DNA of 64,000 nt from Powellomyces hirtus (taxonomy: Eukaryota; Chytridiomycota; Chytridiomycetes; Spizellomycetales; Powellomycetaceae): NCBI GenBank assembly GCA_025526995.1, contig JAHLKG010000003.1, positions 1,612,001-1,676,000 on the forward strand, written 5' to 3'. Both the position numbers and the translations under genes were made by a program. The notes under the pieces are model-generated. The model did no database searches. It saw nothing but the letters and a program-made list of their open reading frames with translations, and had not been told where the DNA came from. This document shows, piece after piece, positions 55,394 through 64,000 of the stretch (the first letter of the stretch is position 1; every line of letters starts with the position of its first letter).

Positions 55394-58300
55394 ATGGACA
55401 AGGAAAATGAGCTTGTGGGGCAGGCAGAGGATGGATCTGGTTCCTCGAGGAGGCGCTCTTCGGTAAATTGCTCAGTATTTGAATGCATATCTTGTCTGCC
55501 TTGCTGACTCGAATTCTTCCCAGTTCGGAGGGAAAGGGATACTGAGAGCAGAAGAAGACTCGGGCGACAACACCTCGCCACCTGCGCACGGACAGGCGGT
55601 GCTTGAGCAGAATGTGCTGAGCGTGCAGTTGAACGAAACGGCCAACCGAATTGTGTAAGCCACTTAGAACGCGAGGGTTTGCGAGAGCCTCTCGATGAGC
55701 GCGTGTCCTCACCCTCCGCCCGCCGGTATAGGAAACCCAAAAAGCAGCCGCGGAAGTCCCTCGGCCGGCGCGTTAGCTGGAATCCGAAAATCCATTATAG
55801 GTTTGTGTACTGGTGACGGCGGTATTGTGTGAAACAGCGGACCGACTTCTTTGCTCCTTGCGGTTAGAAACATTGATGAGGATGCGGACATAGAAAAGCT
55901 GCTTTATGGCTCGCCTGCCCCTCAGGACAAGAAGTTTGAAATGCCGGACTTGTCATCGTTGCGTCGTACCAGGTGCGCATCGTGCCATCTCATCGGCTTT
56001 CTGCATTGTTGTTGGCTCACGGTATGTTTAGTGGCCAGTATGATTTTCAGCTGAGCCCAGGAGGCGCTTTGGCGAAAAGGTTAGAAGCTCAAGTGAACTT
56101 CATCGGAGTGTTCTCCATTTCTGACTCGCGGGCTGACCAAATAGTAGACTTCAAGACATCAGCTACGAAGAAGATTTGAAACCACCGGCAGACTTCGAAA
56201 TGCCCTTAGACGAAGCACATTCAGCCACTAGGGACAACCGAGACATGTTGAAACTAGAAGAAGGCATCGAATTGGAAACGCGGAGGTCGGAAGCATCGAG
56301 CCTTGTGCCGCCAGCTGCTCTCACAGCGCCAAAGGCCCGTAACCGGAAAATGCCGCGTGACAGCATCGCCGTGTTCTTTGACAGCCCAACACGGACCCCG
56401 CAAAAGCGTCCCTTCGATTTGGCTCTAAAGCCAAGAGGATCGGAGGAGAGCGACTCTGATGTCGAGATGCCAGACGCGACGGAGATGATGGCCACCGCAC
56501 CAGAGATAGGTATGATGCGCAAGAGGCAAAAAACGAGTTTAGGGAAAACTGATGGAGATGCCAATGGAATAGGAGAAACGGAGGCGGAATGGCCAGGATA
56601 CCCTCCCGTGAATGAGACGGAACAGGATTATGATTTTGAGAACGACGACCAATCCGTTGATATGTCCCTGGTTACGGAAGATGTATCCACCGAATCTGAA
56701 CAAATGCCACGTATGGACAGCATGTCCAACACACCCGACGACCAGATTCAAAGTGAAAAACCTGCAGAAAACGCGAATCCGGGCCCCCGCCCTCGAATTG
56801 CGCATGTGTACGATGACACTATCGCTGGCTTCTTCCCACGGGAAGACTCTGTGGAAGTTGAACAACACAGCGCTGCCGCTGCAGCAGAGCCCGAAATCGA
56901 TCAATCTGAGCGCATTCTTGATTCTTCTGATGACGAGGAGGTCCCGATACCGGCTGAATTTGCGCGTCAAGTCGGCAGGGCGGACATGTATGATGATACG
57001 ATTGCTGGGTTCTTTGCAACTGCACCACCGATTAGCGAGCAAAATGTTGATGGGGGAGCTGGCAAAACATCAAATCAAACGGCTGAGGCGCAGACACCTC
57101 AGACTAAACCGGTGGCGCCCATCCCATCGCAGAACGCAGGTATTTTAACTTGTAGCTCACAGCAAAGGCAAGGGCATCTATGACTGACCAACGTTTCAGG
57201 GCGTCTCTTTACTGCGGACGAGAACGATGACACCATTGGCATGTTTTTCAAAGGCAATGACAAACCGGGCAAGCCAGCTGTGGATTCCTCTGACGAAGAC
57301 ATGGAAGTCACAATGGATATCACAAAATGCGTTGGACGCGGCATTCTCAAACGTCCGAAACAGTATGATACGGCTAGTACTGTCGACAGCATGATGTCGG
57401 CGACGCCTACACAGCAGTCTCTTGCTCACAGACGGCGAAGTTCTTTGCGATGTGTGTTTTGTGCTGCAGATGCTGATTGATTAACTGTGGTGAGGATACC
57501 TAATTGCGATGTGCCATTTTTTTTTCCCAGCGGCGAGTAAATTGTCGGACGCATCTCCAATGCCTTCACCAATGAATTCGCCGGTCCCTCCAAAGCGCAG
57601 AACCCCGCTGAAGCCCAAACGAAGCAAACCCATTACGGAAATTGTATCCTCCCCAGCCCCAGCTGTGAATGACCCGCCAGTCCCAACTGAAACCGAAGAA
57701 CAACCTTTTCCTGCGCCTGTGCCAACCGACGCGGAACCCCAGATGGATGTGGGTGATAATGAAGTCGATGCTGATGTTGATGAGGATGACACAGCCTTTG
57801 ATAACGACATGCAGTTGGGTACGGAAGCACTGCTCTTGCAAACTGAAAATTTGCGAGGTTACCGAACCCCGATTCCGCATTTCTTGTAGAGGATGATCTC
57901 AAAAATGCGAACTTGTCCATGATGGACGAGTCTATTATGGAGGAGGTAAGCAACATCTCCTCCGATTACCGCAGAAAAGACGTGCTAAAAGTCGTTTACC
58001 TACAAATCGTAGACGCAGTCCATCGCAAATGTGCGCGAGTTCTTGCAAGCAACTGCCATATACTTCCAGGACAATCTCAGCACCAGCTTCCGCCGTGAGA
58101 CGAATGCCTATCTCCGCACAGGTGGGTTGATGTCGAAAAAATCTGTAACGGGACGGAAAAAGCTCATACGTAGTTGCAGATCCACCTGAGGAGCTTGATT
58201 TCTATAAAGCGGCGTTGCTGTGGTCATCGGAACTTGACACATACGAGTTTGTAAGTTTTAAATTTTGGTCGCGATTTTTTGCGTGTATTTACTGTACCTT

Positions 58301-60142
58301 TCCAATAGGGCTGCAAGGAGCTCAAACAGTACATTGACGACGTCCGAGAAGATCTCAGGCACATTGAAGCGGAGGCCGAAGCTAATCCCCCGCCCATCTT
58401 TTTCGATGTGTGCGACGGAACTGTACAAGAGCACAACGAGCTCCAGGTAATTTCGGACAACAAATACAAAAGCGGTTTCCTAGCTTGTTATTCAGGTGAT
58501 CTTTTTTTTTTGGTGTCTACGCAGCGTCAACTGAAAGCGACCAAATCGTTCACGCGGACGGAAGCGAAAGAGGACTGGCACATCTGGCGTAGCAACCTCC
58601 TGAACAACCTGTCTGAATATTTCGCCCTGAATCTGGAACACCTGCGCAAGGACGAGAAAAAAATCCAGCGGTTCGCAGCGAAATTTGCGGATGTGCAAGC
58701 GCAGGTCCAGAAAGCCAATGTTGCAAAACGGAATCAAATCAGCGATACTAGGCAGAGGTAAAGGATTAACACAGGCACAAAGGCCCCATGCCTGGTTTGC
58801 ATTTGTGTTGCCGCATGGATTACTGATGTGAGTTACCGCGTGCATTTAGAATCCAAGACGAGGAGAAAGCCGTACGCGACCGCCTGGCTGCGCTGGATCT
58901 GAGACAGGACGAGCAGAAGCAGCAAATAGCACAAATGAAGGTCGACTGTGAAAAAATGCGACTCATGTGCGAAGAAGAGGATGCTAAAGAACAGGCCCTG
59001 CTGCAAGAAAAAGCGGCACTTCTGCGCAGCATTGAGGGCGCCGAAAGTGTCTGTAAGGACCTTATGGTATTTGACCCCGAGGAAATGGCTGCTCTGCGAG
59101 GTAACCATCAAGAGTGTATCATTTGTGTGGTTGTGACACGGAAATTCACATTTGATAATTTCTTTCTTGGTTGAAGGTGAATACAAGCTCCTGGCGTCTA
59201 TGTTCCCGTGGACTTCAACCCAAGTTGAGGCCGACAAGCATGTTTTGGTGTACGATAATATCGTACAGGTTACGTTGGAGAAAGTGGCCGAAGGGGCCTA
59301 TAAAGTCGCGCTCTCGATTGCGGATGCAAAGGTGAATTTCGTGCAATACGCACAGCCACAGGCACGTACTTGCAGCTGAACGGAATGGATGTAACTCTAG
59401 AAGCCGTTGCAGCACCTGCTTCCGACCGCGGATCAGGAAACGAATCCCGTTGTTGGGGCGTGGAGCCGAGCAAAGGTAATGATAAGTGCACTTTGGGTTG
59501 CATACATTTCCGTGGATTCTTACCATGGCGGTTTTAGATTATGCAGGTCTTGAAAGTGGAGGAAGAAATATTGGGCGTCTGCAAGGGTGGTGCGGACATG
59601 TCACGGGTGTGTGATTGCCAAAGCTGCAACAAATCAATGATTGGTGGCCAATCATCCTTAAAATTCATCATCTTTGTTTGCAGATAACGACACATGTCGC
59701 GCGCGTGTGGAATGCCGTACACCGACTATGGCACGAAGTCGAGCTGGCTCGCGACGAATTCGTAGTCGAGTACGTTGATCCATCACCAACATCGACACCA
59801 TATCCATCTCCATCGCCAAACGATGCATCATCAACATCACCACCATCACCACCAGAAAGACGACTGTCCCCGCTTTGTGTCGCAACCACATTCTTCAGCC
59901 GCCCAATGAGGACGCGGTTCACGATTACCATTGGCATTGCAGCGACAGGCGACGCTTCTACCAGCACGCCCACCGTGAACGAACTGCTTTCCCTTGGAAC
60001 CAAGTGGGCGTGGAATGTGGAGGTTGCGTATGGACATGTGGACAAGAAGCACATTGATAGGGTGATTGAAATGGTCCCGGATGCACCGGGGATGCTGAGG
60101 GATGCTTTCAGACAACTGGAAGGAATGGGGACTGGCGCGTGA
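55394..60142 (+). CDS. SPC105: kinetochore scaffold KNL1/Spc105/Spc7
   Basis: Seventeen exons (55394-55462, 55524-55654, 55732-55800, 55868-55972, 56145-57139, 57200-57451, 57531-57818, 57890-57945, 58013-58121, 58180-58250, 58309-58446, 58525-58757, 58850-59100, 59177-59331, 59376-59475, 59538-59606, 59684-60142) give about 1180 residues. The N-terminus has [14 protein letters not shown] and [11 protein letters not shown], the paired SILK-like and RVxF-like sites for phosphatase PP1. A long disordered acidic region carries [18 protein letters not shown] and four [12 protein letters not shown] repeats in place of clear MELT arrays. The C-terminal half is the Spc7 domain: [16 protein letters not shown], coiled coil ([20 protein letters not shown]), then a tandem-RWD region ([20 protein letters not shown]). 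Family knowledge: it anchors Bub1/Bub3 and Mis12 and controls the spindle checkpoint. The junction of exons 15 and 16 does not fit: the best donor (after 59475) is one base out of phase. Confidence 0.88.
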
Positions 60143-60238
60143 ATAGAAGCTTCAATATCACCAGGACTAGCGTACTGTTTATAATATGAGACAATACACA
60201 ACACTTTACTTAAAAGAGATTAACATACACACAAGATT

Positions 60239-61489
60239 TCAGGTAGCATGGTGACCCCATCCGCCACCAACGGTGTCCAACTGAGGCGAAATATCCGCAG
60301 CAGTGCGGACTAAATCCTGCGCCGCGTTAACGGCCCCATTCGGCAGCGGTTCCACCTCTGTTCCACTCTCCATCTCCGCCTCTGTAACCAACCCAACCTT
60401 CCTCGCTAGCGCCATCCGTTTCACCACCGGCGCATAAGTTGCCAGCAACTCATCCTCGCTATTCCTCCCATCCCACCTCGCCAAGTACCACCGCGTCCAC
60501 ACCACCTCATACCGGTGCGTGAACCACCACAGCACAGGCCAGATCAGTACCCATGCCATAGATATGAACATGAGGAAGAGTATGAACTGGTTTCGACGGG
60601 CCCGTTGGATCCAGTGGTCGGATAAGACTTCGATGGAGGTCTTGTCAGAGGGGAAGGTTATAAGGAGTGTGCCGGAATAACCGGTGGCCCGAACGGCGTT
60701 GGTGATTCCGGCATCGAGGCGTGAGGTGTCGATGTCGACGATGCGCTTGTTGTAAGTGAAACTGCAGTATGAAAAGGTGGTTGAGTGGCAAGCACAAGTT
60801 TTGGAAGGGCCAAATGAGGGAGCAGAACCTAACCTTTTCAGCAATGCGGGATCTTCGCAATACCGCTTTATCCAATCTTCGACAGTCGGCGACGTTTCTG
60901 CCCCACCGCACGCCAACGCTTTATCCATTTCCTTCCACCTCCCACCCCGGTACGCCACCTGTTCATCCCTCGCCGCCTGGGTGTTGAACTGCCCTCCACC
61001 AGCGCGGGCAATATGTTTGGTCAAATCGACATAGAGGTCGAAATCCCGGACGCTCACCACCTCATCTTTATCGCGGGTCGCTCGTCGTTCGATATGATAG
61101 CCTTCAACTCTAATCAGCAGCCGCGGTGGTTTTTGGGATTCTTGGGTGACGAATGTTTGCAGGTCGGAAGGGCGATTCAGGCGAGGGTCGAATGTGACAA
61201 TGCGGTCTTGGAAGGTTGTCAGTTGGTATTGCGGGGCGTTGGGATCGGTGGGTTGGAGGAGGCGGGCGGTGGGCGCGATGGGAGGATAGTAGGCGGGGGG
61301 AAGTTCTTTCCAGGGGTTGTCGGTGTGCTGGTCGTCTTCTCCTTCTTCCAAGGCAGTAAGAGCCGTGGTTGAGGAAGATGAGGAGAGGTTGTGGTTATTG
61401 AGCGTGTCTTCATTGTCGAAATCGTTTTCGACTTCTACTTTTGCGGCTTCGAGGTCGTGAAGAGGTACGTAGTCTGAGGAGGAGGACAT
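60239..61489 (-). CDS. uncharacterised membrane protein, 392 aa
   Basis: Exons 60834-61489 and 60239-60761. An acidic Ser-rich cytosolic N-terminus is followed by a structured part (WKELPPAYYPPIAPTARLLQ, VVSVRDFDLYVDLTKHI), then one long hydrophobic stretch (FILFLMFISMAWVLIWPVLW) that may be one span or a hairpin, then a polar tail. The combination of a DFDLYVDLT-type motif and a C-terminal span resembles fungal membrane proteins of unknown role that I know only as uncharacterised. The 72 nt intron is of length 3n and open. The ATG at 61489 is preferred over one 27 bp upstream. It converges on KNL1 with 96 bp between stops. Confidence 0.75.
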   Translation of the reverse strand: MSSSSDYVPLHDLEAAKVEVENDFDNEDTLNNHNLSSSSSTTALTALEEGEDDQHTDNPWKELPPAYYPPIAPTARLLQPTDPNAPQYQLTTFQDRIVTFDPRLNRPSDLQTFVTQESQKPPRLLIRVEGYHIERRATRDKDEVVSVRDFDLYVDLTKHIARAGGGQFNTQAARDEQVAYRGGRWKEMDKALACGGAETSPTVEDWIKRYCEDPALLKRLGSAPSFGPSKTCACHSTTFSYCSFTYNKRIVDIDTSRLDAGITNAVRATGYSGTLLITFPSDKTSIEVLSDHWIQRARRNQFILFLMFISMAWVLIWPVLWWFTHRYEVVWTRWYLARWDGRNSEDELLATYAPVVKRMALARKVGLVTEAEMESGTEVEPLPNGAVNAAQDLVRTAADISPQLDTVGGGWGHHAT

Positions 61490-62039
61490 TTGAGAAACGA
61501 CAAGACTGAGGGACACTTGGCAAGAAGGAAGAAGCTTGTTCAGAAAAGAAGGTGACCAGATCTACTGCGGAGGCTCAAATAAATAGCAGGAAGAGCAGGA
61601 CAGGAGGTGCCACCGAGCCAAAGCTTTCTAAGGTCTTTGAGGTATGACCGCTAATGAGGTTGGAATGTGAGGAAAAGGGGAAGAACGCCCGGCCTTCAGC
61701 ACAGCCACCTCAACCTTGCGCGCTCCGAGACGTGGCGCAGCATGATGGCGCCACAGCGGCCACAATCAAAAGAACACCAAACCTGTCAGTGACAGTGTCA
61801 CCTGTCAAGATACGATTGATCGAGTGAAATCGATGGGAGGGAAGGGGACGCAGCAGGGGAATTGAACTTTTCCAACTCTGTACATCCAATGGCAATGATT
61901 TTATATTGAAAAATATGTACAGTAAAAAATCTCCTCAGGTCAAAGCGTGTTAATTGCAGCTTCACCGCTAATAATGCATATCCATGCACCTACTCCTCGT
62001 CACAAGGCCCCACCGTCTGCATATCAATTGAACATCACA
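61490..62039. other. intergenic region
   Basis: 550 bp, promoter of the membrane-protein gene expected; no other gene seen. Confidence 0.4.
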
Positions 62040-62407
62040 TCATTCAGAGGATTCTTCAGAGGAGTCGTCATCGCTAGAATCGTCTGCGTACGCGAATTCT
62101 AGGAGTAGGATGGGTAAGTACGGTGCGATGACATGAGAGACCCATTAGGCGCATGTATCTTACCTGTCAGTCGATACAGATGACAAATTTTCCCTTTGAC
62201 TTGCTCACTCACGATGAAATCATTTGTGGTGTGATAGTCTTTTCGAAAGCGACTGTTGATGGTGTGCACGCACCTCCTCAAAGCGTCCTTTGAGGGTTGA
62301 GTGCGGGTCTTGTAGCCCACGCTGGGAAGTCCATGACGAAGCAGCTCGGCGAGACGTTTGGTGGTGCGTGGGCCTCGGGGTCGCCAAGAGGTGAATGACA
62401 GCTCGTT
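62040..62407 (-). CDS. small basic protein with acidic tail (5' end unresolved)
   Basis: Two exons join in phase: one ending at 62164 and 62040-62098, through a 65 nt GT..AG intron. The first encodes a basic region (RGPRTTKRLAELLRHGLPSV, RRCVHTINSRFRKDY, DFIVSEQVKGKICHLYRL) that could be a winged-helix-like fold. The second is a short acidic tail (DDSSDDDSSEESSE) like those of nuclear proteins. An in-frame TGA upstream means that another 5' exon is needed, perhaps entered at the CAG near 62408. Family not recognised. Confidence 0.38.
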
Positions 62408-62639
62408 CAACTGATGAAAGCTTCTCAAGAGGTCGTAAGTATGTCATGGTGGGATGCATGTTTGATGATCTATCAAAAAAATCCAGACCGGTCGATGGTG
62501 CACCGAACGTCCCACCTTCACTCCTGCTTTTACATACTTTCCGGCCTACCCCACACAAGGCAGTGCATGTGAATGACGTCCACCTTGCGTGGTTTCAGGG
62601 CTACATTCAAAGTGAGACAGGGTTGACTCAATAAGAGCT

Positions 62640-63451
62640 AGAACAGCTGACGCAGGCACGGCACAAAACAGAAACAGCTCTGTGAGCACGCGCACGCGGT
62701 AGCGCCCTAGTACATCGTCCCCCTCCTCTCATCAGCGCTGGAGATGAAGGAAAAATGGCGCATACAACTGTAATGACAATTATCGAAAACTGCTTTTATT
62801 CTCAAATGACATGCGGTTGAGGGGATCTATAACTATGTGTATGGCCCTTTACATCACAGTCCCAGCCAAATAGTTTCCATACTGCTGGTTGTCACACTCA
62901 TACGCCTCTCAAGCTCCACCCAAGCGCACTATTTGCCCCTTTCACATCCCCTCAAAAGGGCAACAGAGCCGCTTGTTTTGCATATTTCCGTTCCGTCCTT
63001 AGGACCTAGGCAGTCCACAAGCTTGAGCTCCTTGCGTGTCGACCCTCAGGTATTTTCGCGATCCGGTAAGGGCGTCAAGAATGTAATCCAGTCCGAGATT
63101 CAGCGTATAGATGTGATAGATGGATTCTTGCTTGTTCTTCATCTTTTTGACCGAATACCAAATCTGCCATGGCCCATACTCTTTGGACATTGAGCGTCCT
63201 TGTTTGTTTAAGCATAACTCACACAAGAAAACCCTGGACTCAGTCCTCATTATGCGGCTTACGCTTGATGTCAGACCTGATGGTTCAAAGAGCATTTGAA
63301 TGTATCGTTCCCGCTCATGGATCGCCGAGGACTCACCTACGCACCATAGATTGAGACCAATGTCAAAATACCCATCAAGGAGGAATAATATATCAAGTGG
63401 AAGTCGCCGTGGCCTTCAACGCCCTAGTGCCGCCTGGCTCCTTTCCAAAAT
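62640..63451. other. intergenic region
   Basis: About 800 bp without a supported gene. Confidence 0.35.
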
Positions 63452-63720
63452 ACATTGAGACCGCGATCAGTGCAAATTGTGATGCCAGCGAAGGACATTT
63501 CGAGCATTGACGAACCTTTTCCCCGCGTCAGTCGGTGGAAGTCAAAGCTCTGGATGTTGCGTTGCTCCCTCCAAAAATACACATTGAGATCGCGATCAGT
63601 GTAAAGTGTGATGCCATTGAAGGAAATCTTAATACATTGAGATCGCGATCAGTAAAAGTGGGATGCCATCGAAGGAACTCTTGAGCGTTTACGAACCTTT
63701 TCCCAGCGCCCGTCCCTGGA
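63452..63720 (+). repeat. 89 bp-unit direct repeat with a GATCGCGATC core
   Basis: Full copies at about 63452-63540 and 63634-63720 and a truncated copy at 63581-63633. Each starts ACATTGAGAYCGCGATCAGT, goes on with GATGCCAxxGAAGGA, and the full copies also share ACGAACCTTTTCCC and a final TGGAA. Copies 2 and 3 hold the 10 bp palindrome GATCGCGATC, and copy 1 has one change. No ORF runs through. It may be a fragment of a dispersed repeat family. Confidence 0.7.
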
Positions 63721-64000
63721 AACGGCTTATGATAGCCAGCAATTTACGACCCTCCCCCTCCCCCCCCCCAGTACAAAGCCCTCCTTTGGTCTGTGCATGG
63801 GTAGCCCGCGCTCCTACGTCGCCAACACCCTTTTCATCTCTCACCTCCTTTTCTGCCCTGAATGGGGAGGTGGAAGACGCCATGCACACCCGCTCTACAC
63901 CCAAAAGTCTTTGGACTTATCGTGGTTTCAAGCACTTGACCGCGGCCTTGACAGGCCCGGAACCAAAGGAGATATCTTTGCCCTCCCGGCGTGAAGCAGT
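63721..64000. other. window end, nothing supported
   Basis: The last 280 bp contain a C-run near 63760 and no exon I can support. A gene could begin here and run beyond the window. Confidence 0.35.

Noticed and set aside
55801..55836. 36 nt intron in KNL1 exon 3-4
   Set aside because: The later acceptor at 55867 gives 67 nt and keeps the frame.
57858..57889. 32 nt intron in KNL1 before DDLKNANLS
   Set aside because: A donor upstream at 57819 gives a 71 nt intron in the same phase.
63452..63720. Possible CRISPR array
   Set aside because: Units are long and imperfect, spacers irregular, and the genome is eukaryotic.

Overview
The window is nuclear DNA from a zoosporic (chytrid-like) fungus. 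A velvet-family regulator, a fungal-type auxilin and dense genes with many 60-90 nt introns point to a fungus. A complete IFT81 gene shows that the organism builds a flagellum, which excludes Dikarya. Nearly every exon set was rebuilt by joining GT..AG (twice GC..AG) sites so that phase and the family sequence both continue across each junction. The predicted proteins come from reading, not from transcripts.

Layout. 0-9.4 kb: 3' end of an unknown gene, cystathionine gamma-lyase, a small unknown gene, a large IQ/CH/DH protein and a possible small membrane protein. 9.75-9.85 kb: tRNA-Lys(UUU). 10.3-20.7 kb: velvet regulator, IFT81 and auxilin/Swa2; the last two diverge from a 293 bp promoter. 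21.3-22.9 kb: decayed CSPG-repeat fragment and an orphan zinc-ribbon gene. 23.6-27.1 kb: Doa1/PLAA. 29.7-33.3 kb: CHORD-CS cochaperone, an unknown gene and RNA polymerase I subunit RPA34. 34.1-36.3 kb: a graveyard of broken ankyrin, F-box/WWK-repeat, histidine-kinase and methyltransferase genes. 36.6-49.2 kb: PPR protein, dynein intermediate chain, DUF6463-like membrane protein, RPA3, VPS29 and an XRRA1-like LRR protein. 49.8-51.8 kb: a complete pogo-like DNA transposon with terminal inverted repeats, a TA duplication and a single in-frame stop. 52.0-61.5 kb: Rabenosyn/Vac1, mitochondrial bL27, kinetochore KNL1/Spc105 and a membrane protein. 61.5-64 kb: sparse, with a small acidic-tailed gene and an 89 bp-unit repeat.

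The genes are mostly eukaryotic housekeeping functions and form no operon or pathway cluster. Some share a theme: endosome and vesicle traffic (auxilin, VPS29, Vac1), microtubule and flagellar transport (IFT81, dynein intermediate chain), chaperone and ubiquitin work (CHORD-CS, Doa1), and chromosome biology (RPA3, KNL1). The most unusual items are a fourfold [12 protein letters not shown] repeat in KNL1, a RhoGEF with IQ and CH domains but no PH domain, several introns of length 3n that stay open when retained, and the pogo element.
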